In this document: positions 8,460 to 16,546 of the stretch, in pieces
How the letters are laid out: each line of letters starts with the position of its first letter
How positions within the stretch are numbered: the first letter of the stretch is position 1
From: Xanthomonas hortorum pv. cynarae
GTDB taxonomy: Bacteria; Pseudomonadota; Gammaproteobacteria; Xanthomonadales; Xanthomonadaceae
Length of the DNA: 64,000 nt
NCBI RefSeq assembly: GCF_002939985.1
Contig: NZ_MDFM01000005.1
Span: 123,507-187,506 of the forward strand
Direction of reading: 5' to 3'
Made by a program: the position numbers and the translations under genes
The notes under the pieces: model-generated
Told to the model about the DNA's origin: nothing
Seen by the model: only the letters and a program-made list of their open reading frames with translations
Database searches by the model: none

Positions 8460-9032
8460 GGGAGTGAATCTCCTTGGAATCATTCGGACGGACGAGGCCA
8501 CCGCCGCCTGCTGTGAGCAGATCGACGTTCAGCGGAACGTGCGCTGGAAGGGGGAACAGGTTGGCTCGATCTCTAGCGAGCGCGACAGCTATCGCACGCA
8601 AATGTTTCTTGTTGGTGACGTAGGCGTGAGGAATGTGCACTCGCACCACTTTTTTCGATAAAAGTGTGATGTTTATCAGGATTTTTCGTGCATACGGCAC
8701 GCAGGCAATAAGCGATTAGTTATGCCCGGAGCAAGCAGATGCGCGTTTGAACCACGCTCTTGCAGCGGCGCGCAATCAGCAATGTGCTGTGGGTAACATC
8801 AGATAACCACTGACGTGAAGGTCAGGAAGTACGTCAGCTTCGGCTGGCCCTGTCGGCAACGCAGGGGCACTCCTCGATGGGAAGGGGGGGCGGCTCGCCG
8901 GGCAACACTGCCGGATCACCAAATCGCTTCACCGTAGCAATCGCATGAGCCCAGAAAGAAAACCCCCTGGTCTGCAGTGCGTGCAAAGAGGGGTGTCGCG
9001 CGTGTGGGGAGGCGTTCCGGTCGATCGACCGG
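8460..9032. other. long non-coding stretch upstream of the nuclease gene
   Basis: About 570 bases with no supportable gene. AT-rich patches at 8645-8720 may hold the promoter of the minus-strand nuclease gene. Open frames crossing here are short and lack family similarity. The right-hand end (about 8830-9032) is the unrecognisable continuation of the truncated chemoreceptor. Confidence 0.5.
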
Positions 9033-9422
9033 GGCGCTGGCTGTCGAGGCCAGCCGTCTGATCTCGTTGTTGATCGACAACAGGCTGGCCCGCACATCGT
9101 TGATCGATTGGCTGATCACCGCTTTCTCGCCCGGCAACGGTGCCAACTGCTGCGACAAATCGCCGGCGGCATAACGTTCGGTCAGCGCAACGATCTGCAT
9201 GGTCACTGCGATATGGCTGGACACCAGCGTGTTGCTGGCGCGGACCATACTGCCGAATTCACCGGTAAATTCCTGCTCGGCGATGCGGTGACTGACCATA
9301 CCGGCTTCGTGCTTGTCGCCCATCTCCGTCTGCGCCTGAATCACGCGACGCAGCTGACGCTGCATGCTGTCCATCGCCTGCAGCAGTTGGCCGACTTCGT
9401 CGCTGCGATCGAACGAACGTGC
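9033..9422 (-). pseudogene. internal fragment of a methyl-accepting chemotaxis protein
   Basis: The minus-strand frame encodes about 130 residues that match the HAMP-linker region of Xanthomonas-type chemoreceptors: RSDEVGQLLQAMDSMQRQLR, then a repeated-helix segment with SHIAVTMQIVALTERYAAGD and INDVRASLLSINNEIRRLAS. There is no ligand-binding domain or transmembrane helix upstream and no methyl-accepting signalling hairpin downstream. After about 9033 the sequence stops resembling the family. It is therefore a deletion remnant truncated at both ends, not a functional receptor. Confidence 0.7.
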
Positions 9423-9516
9423 TAGTGACTTATCGCTAGTGAGAATATCGCCATGAAAGGTGCGTCAGTGGCATGCAGGAGCAACGAAATAAGGAACGAC
9501 GAGTTACTGAAACCGG

Positions 9517-9918
9517 TTACTGCTGCTGTGCCGGCAGTTTGACCACCACCTTGATCTCGAACCGAAAACCAGCCAGCCAGGTCACGCCCACTGCGGTGAC
9601 GGTGGGAAAGGGCGCCGGGCCCCAATAGCTCACCCACTTTTCCCACATGGCCTCGAAGACTACCTCGGGGTTGATCATGAACAGCGTGACGTCGACGACG
9701 TCCTGCGAGGTGCAACCGGCCGCTGCGAGGATGGCGTCGAGATTGTCGAAAGCGCGGGCGATCTCTGCGGGCAGCTCCGGTTCCGGCGAGCCGTCTTCGC
9801 GGCTGCCGACTTGGCCGGCGACGAACAACAAGCCCTCGGCGCGCACCGCCGGGGAATAGCGATGGCGCTCATACAGGGCGTGGCGCCCCTGCGGAAAAAC
9901 AACGTCACGGGTTGCCAT
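9517..9918 (-). CDS. RidA/YjgF-family protein lacking the usual catalytic arginine
   Basis: A 133-residue protein from ATG 9918, preceded by GGAG. It shows the family pattern: LFVAGQVGSREDGSPEPELP, AFDNLDAILAAAGCTSQDVV and DVTLFM. In RidA enamine deaminases an Arg sits in the P-x-R-x-x-V-x-V stretch. Here that stretch reads FPTVTAVGV, so the Arg is missing and classical deaminase activity is doubtful. It is divergent from the LysR gene starting at 10046, sharing a 127-base regulatory region, so it is probably regulated by that LysR protein. Confidence 0.85.
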   Translation of the reverse strand: MATRDVVFPQGRHALYERHRYSPAVRAEGLLFVAGQVGSREDGSPEPELPAEIARAFDNLDAILAAAGCTSQDVVDVTLFMINPEVVFEAMWEKWVSYWGPAPFPTVTAVGVTWLAGFRFEIKVVVKLPAQQQ

Positions 9919-10045
9919 GGGGATCTCCATCAAGCGTCTAGTCGGAACAGACAGCCACGGTAGGCGCTTGCGCGGCTGCGATAAATCGGCAACCCCGGCC
10001 AACACTATTTGTAGAATCCAAACAATCTTTGGGTTGGGAGCGGCG

Positions 10046-10972
10046 ATGGATCGGTTCGACGCGATGCAGGCGTTTGCGCGTGTGGTTGAGACCGGCAGCT
10101 TTACCAAAGCGGCCGAGACCTTGCACATGAGCCGGGCCAGCGTGACCCAAGTGGTGCAGCAGCTGGAGGCACGCCTGCGCGTGACCTTGCTCAACCGCAC
10201 CACGCGCCGGGTGCATGTCACCGCCGATGGCGCGGCGTACTACGAGCGTGTGCTGCGGCTGCTGGCGGACATGGACGATGCGGAGACCAGCCTGTCCGAT
10301 GCATCGGCGCTGCCGCGCGGGCGCTTGCGCGTGGATGTGCCCAGCCCGTTGGCACGCCTGATCCTGATGCCGGCGCTGCCGACATTTCATGCGCGCTATC
10401 CGGATATCCAGCTGGATATGGGCGTGAGCGACCGCCGCGTGGATCTGATCGGCGAGAACGTGGATTGCGTGGTGCGCGGCGGCATCATCACCGATCAATC
10501 GTTGATTGCGCGCCGTGTGGGCGACCTGCAGGCGGGTGTGTATGCGGCGCCTTCGTATCTGCAGCGGCTGGGCACGCCGGCGCACCCGCAGGAGCTGGAA
10601 AACACCCAGCATCGCTGTGTCGGTTTCATGCGTTGGAGCAACAACAAGACCGTGCCCTATGTCATGCAGCGCGGCAATGAAGCGGTGAATCTGCAGGGGC
10701 GTTACGTGGTGGCGTCCGACGATGGCAACGCCTATCTGGCCGCAGGCCTGGCTGGCATGGGCGTGCTGTGGTTGCCGGTGTACATGGCCAAGGCGCATCT
10801 CGCCAGTGGCGAGCTGGTGCAACTGTTCGACGACTGGTCACTGGAGCCGATGCCACTGTCGATCGCGTTCCCGCCCAACCGGCATGTCAGCGCCAAGCTG
10901 CGGGTGTTTATCGATTGGGTGATTGCGTTGATGGCCGAGCATGCACCGGTGGGGGCGCCTGCACTGCGGTGA
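10046..10972 (+). CDS. LysR-family transcriptional regulator
   Basis: A 308-residue protein starting at MDRFDAMQAFARVVETGSFT. It has an N-terminal winged helix-turn-helix (residues about 1-60, with AAETLHMSRASVTQVVQQLE) and a periplasmic-binding-protein-like effector domain from about residue 90. It matches the CrgA/DsdC-type subgroup of short LysR regulators. The frame upstream to 9917 overlaps the divergent gene and is discarded. It probably controls the divergent RidA-like gene and itself from the 9919-10045 intergenic region. Confidence 0.9.
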   Translation: MDRFDAMQAFARVVETGSFTKAAETLHMSRASVTQVVQQLEARLRVTLLNRTTRRVHVTADGAAYYERVLRLLADMDDAETSLSDASALPRGRLRVDVPSPLARLILMPALPTFHARYPDIQLDMGVSDRRVDLIGENVDCVVRGGIITDQSLIARRVGDLQAGVYAAPSYLQRLGTPAHPQELENTQHRCVGFMRWSNNKTVPYVMQRGNEAVNLQGRYVVASDDGNAYLAAGLAGMGVLWLPVYMAKAHLASGELVQLFDDWSLEPMPLSIAFPPNRHVSAKLRVFIDWVIALMAEHAPVGAPALR

Positions 10973-11042
10973 CCGGAGTGAGGCGAGAGAACTGCGCACT
11001 GCATTGCCGATCCCACACGATGGAATCGGCAATGCCGATGAA

Positions 11043-12890
11043 TCATTCTGCCAGCTGACGCCGCACCGGATAACGCCAGCCGTTGATCGCTGCATACGGC
11101 GAGCGTGCATAGATCCATTGCAAGCGTGCATCGCCATCGGTGCGGAATGCGGCATCGTCGGCGAGCTTGCGTTCGAACGCGGCGCGCAGGGCCGCATCGC
11201 TGCGCAACATGCGCTCGGTGAAGTCCACCAGCTCGGTGCCGTACAAGCCGCTGTCGGGGCTGCCGGCATTGCGGAAACGTCCGCTGGCCAGCAGCGAATC
11301 GCTGCTCTGCGGCTCCAGCAACGCGGCGGCCAGCATGCGCATCGGTTGATCGGCAGGCACGCGGATGCTGCCTGCGGCGAAGGTTTCGTGCATGTGGTCG
11401 GTGTGCGGCGTCTGGGTGCCGGCCTCCTTCACCACGCGGATTTGCTGCACGTTGATCTGGTGCGGTTGCTGCAAGCGTTCGAATGTAATGCCGTGTGCCT
11501 TGAGCAGTTCGACCACATCGTCGTTGCCGGGCGGAATCCACCACGCGAGCGGGTAGCGCACCGCCTGGGTCTGACGATAGCCGATCACCGGCATGGTCCA
11601 GGTTTCGTCGCGGCCTTCCCAGCGCAGTTCCTCCCGGCCGGACACTGGCGATAGCGCGCGGGTGTAGCTCACGCCCTTGAATGGCACGTGGGCGATCGGC
11701 TGTTGCAGGCGTTCCCAGGCAACCATCAATTCCTGCGGGCGTGCGGCGCGATCGGCGCGCTTGGCTGCATCGATTTTCCTGGCATCGCGGCCGACCACGC
11801 GCAGCGCTTCTTCCAGCAACACGTAGTCGCCGAGCACGCGCTGCCGGTACGACTTCAAGCGATGGTTCTCCACCAGCACGGTCGGGATGCCGGCGAAGTC
11901 GCCATACCCGGTGGAATAGCGCGGGCCTTCCGGTGCGTAACGCAGGCCCGAGCGCGGCGCGTCTTCGTCGATCAGGCTCGGGTAGATGGCCGGCTCATGG
12001 CCCTGGCTGCGCAGCGCGGTATTCATTGCCGGCGTGAAGCGCTGCTGCAGCCAGTCGGCAGTGGCGCGCGAGCGTGCATAGGTGCCCCAACCGGCGAAGG
12101 TAAAGGTGATGTCGTACTGATGATCCAGCCCGCCGCTGACATGCAGGTCGATATAGAGCGCCGGATCCAGCGTGTGCAATAAGGCAACCATCGCGCGCGT
12201 TTCCGGCGCTTCCAGGTTGAGGTAATCGCGGTTGAGGTTGATGCCGCGTGTGGTGGTGTTCCAGCCCATCTGTTGCGGGCCGCGCAATGCCGCGCCAATC
12301 AGTGGACCGCGTTGTTCGTGACCGTCGGCATTGAAGATCGGCACGAACACGAAATCGACCTGGTCGAGCAGGTGGTCCTTGCTGCGTTGGGCGATATCGC
12401 GCAGCAACATCAAGCCTGCGTCCTTGCCGTCGATCTCGCCGGCATGGATGGCCGCCTGCGCCAGCACCACCGGCTTGCCGGGTGTGCACTTGTGCGCGCG
12501 CACCAGCAACAGATCGCGGCCCTCGCTGCTCTTGCCGAATACTTCCAGCGACAGCAGCGGCGAGGCGGCCACCAGGCGTTCCAGCCATGCGCGCGTTTCG
12601 TCATAGCTGGGCGTGCTGGCGAAATCGTTGCGCTCCACCGGCGTGCTCCACGGATCGTCCGGCTTGACGATCAATGCCTCGCTGGCCCCATGCCAGGCGC
12701 GCACCGGCGGCAGCGGCGCGCTGGTGTCGATGGTCTGCGCGCGGGCGTGTGCGGCGGCGAACAACGTTGCTGCGAGCAAGCTGGCGCAGACGTGCCGGGA
12801 AGTACGGGCTGCGTGAGTGGTGGCAGCGTTGGCAAGCGCGTGCTGATTGCGTGGACGGGTAGGTGAGCCATGCAGGCAGGAGGGACGCAT
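11043..12890 (-). CDS. M14-family zinc carboxypeptidase, secreted
   Basis: About 615 residues. Start choice is between ATG 12902 and ATG 12890. A Sec signal lies in the first about 55 residues (CASLLAATLFAAAHARAQ). In numbering from 12902, the M14 zinc ligands are His153 and Glu156 (AIHAGEIDG) and His254 (IDLHVSGGLD). The Asn-Arg substrate-carboxylate site is in INLNRDYLNL. A Glu in LVENHRLKSY is the likely catalytic acid. It would trim peptides or peptidoglycan stems in the periplasm. It is divergent from the ABC/TonB operon, and the Zur-like box lies in the shared region 12903-13004. Confidence 0.88.
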   Translation of the reverse strand: MRPSCLHGSPTRPRNQHALANAATTHAARTSRHVCASLLAATLFAAAHARAQTIDTSAPLPPVRAWHGASEALIVKPDDPWSTPVERNDFASTPSYDETRAWLERLVAASPLLSLEVFGKSSEGRDLLLVRAHKCTPGKPVVLAQAAIHAGEIDGKDAGLMLLRDIAQRSKDHLLDQVDFVFVPIFNADGHEQRGPLIGAALRGPQQMGWNTTTRGINLNRDYLNLEAPETRAMVALLHTLDPALYIDLHVSGGLDHQYDITFTFAGWGTYARSRATADWLQQRFTPAMNTALRSQGHEPAIYPSLIDEDAPRSGLRYAPEGPRYSTGYGDFAGIPTVLVENHRLKSYRQRVLGDYVLLEEALRVVGRDARKIDAAKRADRAARPQELMVAWERLQQPIAHVPFKGVSYTRALSPVSGREELRWEGRDETWTMPVIGYRQTQAVRYPLAWWIPPGNDDVVELLKAHGITFERLQQPHQINVQQIRVVKEAGTQTPHTDHMHETFAAGSIRVPADQPMRMLAAALLEPQSSDSLLASGRFRNAGSPDSGLYGTELVDFTERMLRSDAALRAAFERKLADDAAFRTDGDARLQWIYARSPYAAINGWRYPVRRQLAE

Positions 12891-12961
12891 ATCGGAGGTC
12901 ATGTGGGGCGTAGGGGTCTCGATCGAAGTGGAAGAGCGCGGCGCTGCGCAGGCGCCTGCAT

Positions 12962-12984
12962 CTAATGTGATAACATATCATTTC
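12962..12984 (+). promoter_or_regulatory. putative Zur-binding palindrome
   Basis: The core AATGTGATAACATATCATT (12964-12982) matches the gammaproteobacterial Zur consensus core at 17 of 19 positions and the full 23-base consensus at 19 of 23, by hand alignment. It lies 20 bases upstream of the ABC ATPase start at 13005 and about 60-75 bases upstream of the divergent peptidase gene. This predicts zinc-repressed expression of the ABC/TonB operon. No binding data exist here, so this is a consensus match only. Confidence 0.55.
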
Positions 12985-13004
12985 AGCAGGCGAGCTTCCT
13001 TATC

Positions 13005-13745
13005 ATGCCCTTCAGCGCTACACCGACCCCCGCGATTTCCGTCAGCAACCTCCACGTGGCCTACCGCGGCCGCGCCGTGTTGCAGGGGCTGAATCTGCAG
13101 GTCGCGCCGGGCAGTGTCTACGCCTTATTGGGCGGCAACGGCGCCGGTAAATCCTCCACGCTTTCCACCTTGCTCGGTTTCGTCAAACCCAGCTCCGGCA
13201 GCTTGCTGGTGGATGGCATCGACCCGGTCGCCAACCCCGGCGCTGCGCGTGCGCGGCTGGCCTATCTGCCGGAAAACGTCGCGCTCTACGAGCATCTGAG
13301 CGCGCTTGAAAATGCCGACTATCTGCTTGCGCTCGCCGGCCAACGCCGCAGCCAGGCCGAGATCAGTCAGGCGTTCGCCGCTGCCGGTCTGCAACGCGAA
13401 GCCTGGAGCCAGCGGCTGGCGGGGTTTTCCAAAGGCATGCGCCAGAAAGTGGCGATCGCGGTCGCCACCTTGCGCCAGGTGCCGGTGCTGCTGCTGGACG
13501 AGCCCACCTCCGGCCTGGATCCGCGCGCCATCGCCGACTTCAACCGCCTGGTCAGCAGCGTGCGTGAGCGCGGCGGTGCGGTGCTGATGGTCACGCACGA
13601 CCTGCTTGGTGCGGTGGATGTGGCCGACCGGATCGGGTTTCTGGAAAACGGACGTATTGCCGAAGAAATCGGCGCCGGCGACAGCGGCTTCGATGTGCGC
13701 ACCTTGCATGCACGCTTCGCGCGTGAGCAGGATCAGGCTGCATGA
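13005..13745 (+). CDS. ABC transporter ATP-binding protein
   Basis: A 246-residue nucleotide-binding domain. It has Walker A GGNGAGKSS (residues 43-51), Q-loop region YLPENVALYEHLSALENADY, signature FSKGMRQK, Walker B VLLLDEPTSGLD and switch His in MVTHDL. It resembles the NatA/NosF group that pairs with ABC-2-type permeases. It is the first gene of a four-gene operon with two DUF3526-like permeases and a TonB-dependent receptor. The upstream Zur-like box suggests a zinc-limitation role; the transported substrate is unknown. Confidence 0.92.
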   Translation: MPFSATPTPAISVSNLHVAYRGRAVLQGLNLQVAPGSVYALLGGNGAGKSSTLSTLLGFVKPSSGSLLVDGIDPVANPGAARARLAYLPENVALYEHLSALENADYLLALAGQRRSQAEISQAFAAAGLQREAWSQRLAGFSKGMRQKVAIAVATLRQVPVLLLDEPTSGLDPRAIADFNRLVSSVRERGGAVLMVTHDLLGAVDVADRIGFLENGRIAEEIGAGDSGFDVRTLHARFAREQDQAA

Positions 13746-13755
13746 GCGTTACCGC

Positions 13756-15192
13756 ATGAGTCCTGTACTGTTGGTCGCGCGCGAAGAACTGCGTTTCATG
13801 GCGCGCAACCGTTCCGCTGCGATCGGTGTGGTGTTGTTGATGCTGCTCACGCTGGTGGCGGCGTTGACCGCTGCGCATCATCAGCGCGAAGTGGCCGAGT
13901 TCCGTGCGCGCCAGCAACTGGCCGCGCAACAGGCCTTCGAAGCGCAGCCGGACCGCCATCCGCATCGGGTGGTGCATTACGGGCACTTCATCTATCGCCC
14001 GCTGCCGGCTTTGGCCGCATTCGATGCGGGCGTGGATGCGTTTACCGGCAACAGCATGTTTCTGGAAGGCCATCGCCAGAACACCGCCAACTTCGGCGAT
14101 GTGCGTCAGAGCTCGCTGCTGGTGCGTTTCGGTCAATTGACGCCTGCCTTTGTGCTGCAGGTCTTGGCACCGCTGATGCTGGTGTTTCTGGGCTATGGCG
14201 CGGTGGCGCGCGAGCAGGAAACCGGCACGCTGCGCGCGCTGTTGTTGCAGGGCGCGACGCGTCGACAATTGTTCGGTGGCAAATATCTCGCGCTCGCGGC
14301 GGTGGCCGCTGCGTGCCTGTTGCCTGCATTGGTCGGGCTGGTGCCCATCGCGTTGTTGCCGGGCCAGGCGCTGCGGGTCGCACTGCTGGTGCTGGCGTAT
14401 GCGGTCTATCTGCTGGTGTGGTGCGCGCTGGTGCTGTCGGTGTCGATGCTGTGCCGGCGCGGCCGCGATGCGTTGCTGGTATCGCTGGCGGTGTGGGTGT
14501 GGCTGGCGTTGCTGGTGCCGCGCGTGGCACCGGATGTGGCCAGTGCCGCGTATCGATTGCCCACGCGACTGGAAACCGACGTGGCGATCCAGCGCGATCT
14601 GCGCACGCTCGGCGACAGCCACAATCCCGACGACCCGCACTTTGCCCAGTTCAAGAAGCAGACCCTGACCCGCTACGGCGTACAGCGCGTGGAAGAACTG
14701 CCGTTGAACTACAAGGGCCTGCTCGCACTGGAAGGCGAGCGGCTCACCTCCAGCCTGTTCGAACGGTATGCCGCACGCGATTCGGCCATCCAGCAGGAAC
14801 AGAATCTGCTGGTGCGCACGTTCGCCCTGCTGAGCCCGACGGTTGCCCTGCGCGAACTCTCGATGACATTGGCGGAAACCGATCTGCGCGCGCATGAGCG
14901 CTTTCTTGCCCAGGCCGAACGCTATCGCTACACGCTCGTACAGCAGCTCAATCAGTTGCAGGCCGACGCCGTGAGCATGGCCGACGACACCGCGCAGGAT
15001 GCCGGCGCCGACCAACGCAAGCGCATCTCCTCCGCGCATTGGCATGAGATTCCGGTGTTCGCCTTCCAGCCCCCGGCCACCACAGAGGTGCTGCGTGCCG
15101 CAGGCGCTGCGCTCGGCCTGGTCGGTGCCTGGCTGCTGGCTGCGCTGTGCATGCTGATCGCAGCCGGCCGGCGTGTGGGAGTGGCGCGCTGA
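13756..15192 (+). CDS. ABC-2-type permease, DUF3526-like, first subunit
   Basis: A 478-residue protein from ATG 13756, ten bases after the ATPase stop. There is one membrane segment near residue 25 (IGVVLLMLLTLVAALTAA), then a large soluble loop and a bundle of hydrophobic segments (LQVLAPLMLVFLGYGAVARE, further ones around residues 178-265). A second soluble region and a C-terminal helix follow. The EQETGTLRALLLQGATRRQL motif is typical of NosY/NatB-like permeases that couple to the ATPase. The stop overlaps the next start by one base (TGATG at 15190-15194). Confidence 0.85.
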   Translation: MSPVLLVAREELRFMARNRSAAIGVVLLMLLTLVAALTAAHHQREVAEFRARQQLAAQQAFEAQPDRHPHRVVHYGHFIYRPLPALAAFDAGVDAFTGNSMFLEGHRQNTANFGDVRQSSLLVRFGQLTPAFVLQVLAPLMLVFLGYGAVAREQETGTLRALLLQGATRRQLFGGKYLALAAVAAACLLPALVGLVPIALLPGQALRVALLVLAYAVYLLVWCALVLSVSMLCRRGRDALLVSLAVWVWLALLVPRVAPDVASAAYRLPTRLETDVAIQRDLRTLGDSHNPDDPHFAQFKKQTLTRYGVQRVEELPLNYKGLLALEGERLTSSLFERYAARDSAIQQEQNLLVRTFALLSPTVALRELSMTLAETDLRAHERFLAQAERYRYTLVQQLNQLQADAVSMADDTAQDAGADQRKRISSAHWHEIPVFAFQPPATTEVLRAAGAALGLVGAWLLAALCMLIAAGRRVGVAR

Positions 15193-16460
15193 TGGTGCTG
15201 TGGAAGTACGAACTGCTGCTGTTGCTGCGCGCACCTGCCGCGGTGGCCGGATTGCTGTTGCTTGCCCTGCTGACGGTGTGCAGCCTGATCTCCGGCCAGC
15301 ACGTCATCGCTGCGCAGCGCGACAACATCGCAGGCATCGCAGCGCTGCAGCAGGAAGACATCGCAGCAGTGGAGGACTATGTGGCGCGCACCAACGACGC
15401 TGGCAGCGCGGCTTACTACAGCTTCCACCCGACCTGGGATGTGCCCTCGCCATTGGCATTCGCCGCGGTGGGCATGCGCGATGTCTCGCCGTACATCCTG
15501 CGTGTTCGCGCGTTGGGGCTGGAAGCGCAGATCCATGATGGCGACAGCTACAACCCGGAGTTGGCATTGGCCGGTCGCTTCGACTACGCCTTTGTGCTGG
15601 TGTTCCTGCTGCCGTTGTTCGTGATCGCGTTGCTGTTCGATCTGCGCTCGGGCGAACGCGAGGCCGGGCGCGCACGCATGCTGGCCGCGCTGCCGGGTGC
15701 CGGAGCCGCATTGCTGGTACGGCGCGTGGTGGTACGCGCCGCTGCGGTGCTGGTGTGCCTGAGCGTGCCGTTTGTCATTGCCGCGACCCTCAATGCGGTG
15801 CCGCTGCTGCAACAACTCGCGGTGCTGGCACTGACCTGCGCCTATCTGCTGTTCTGGGTGTTGCTGGCGGTGCTGGTCGGGCGCATCCATTGGCGTCCGG
15901 CCGCCAATGCCACCGCTTTGGCCAGCTGCTGGGTGGTGCTGGCACTGGTCGCACCGGCGCTGGCGCATGTGGCCATCAATCAGGCAGTGCCGGTCAACCA
16001 AGGCAGCGAGATCGCGCGGCTGCAGCGTGAGGCGGTCAACCACGCCTGGGATATTCCGCGCCAGGACACCATGCGGGCCTTCTACGCGCAGAACCCGCAG
16101 TGGGCAGATTCTGCGCCGTTGACCAGCGCGTTCCATTACAAGTGGTATTTCGCCTTCCACGAAAACGGCGATCAGCAGGTGGCGCCGCAGGTCGCGGCGT
16201 ATCGGCAAGGCCTGCAACGACGCGAAGCGCTGGCGCAGCGTGTAGCCAGCGTATTGCCGCCGGTTGCATTGCAGGCGGCGTTGACGCGCCTGGCAGGTAC
16301 CGATCTGCGTGCGCAATTGGCCTATCAAGATCGCATTCGCGCCTATCACCAGGCGTTGCGGACGTTCTACTACGGCTATCTGTTTCGCGACCGGCCATTT
16401 ACGCGCGAGGACTTCGGGCGGGCGCCGCGTTTCGATGCAAGGGCCGATCCCGCGTCATAG
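15192..16460 (+). CDS. ABC-2-type permease, DUF3526-like, second subunit
   Basis: A 422-residue protein starting at the ATG in TGATG, so it is translationally coupled to the first permease. The layout is the same: an N-terminal membrane helix (VAGLLLLALLTVCSLISG), an external loop of about 110 residues and the coupling motif RSGEREAGRARMLAALPGAG. Four or five hydrophobic helices and a further soluble domain follow. It forms a heterodimeric channel with the preceding subunit. Long periplasmic loops in both permeases suggest contact with a periplasmic or outer-membrane partner, fitting the TonB receptor encoded next. Confidence 0.85.
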   Translation: MVLWKYELLLLLRAPAAVAGLLLLALLTVCSLISGQHVIAAQRDNIAGIAALQQEDIAAVEDYVARTNDAGSAAYYSFHPTWDVPSPLAFAAVGMRDVSPYILRVRALGLEAQIHDGDSYNPELALAGRFDYAFVLVFLLPLFVIALLFDLRSGEREAGRARMLAALPGAGAALLVRRVVVRAAAVLVCLSVPFVIAATLNAVPLLQQLAVLALTCAYLLFWVLLAVLVGRIHWRPAANATALASCWVVLALVAPALAHVAINQAVPVNQGSEIARLQREAVNHAWDIPRQDTMRAFYAQNPQWADSAPLTSAFHYKWYFAFHENGDQQVAPQVAAYRQGLQRREALAQRVASVLPPVALQAALTRLAGTDLRAQLAYQDRIRAYHQALRTFYYGYLFRDRPFTREDFGRAPRFDARADPAS

Positions 16461-16546
16461 CGGCAGTTGCGTTTCATCCATCACCTTTGGTTCTTTCACT
16501 TGCGACCCGGGCATTGCGTGCCTGGGTCCTTCAGGAGTCCTGCCCG

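Noticed and set aside
13591-15234. A 547-codon minus-strand frame opposite the first ABC permease
   Set aside because: It is extremely His/Arg/Gln-rich, typical of antisense to Leu/Ala-rich membrane proteins. The plus strand encodes a recognisable permease.
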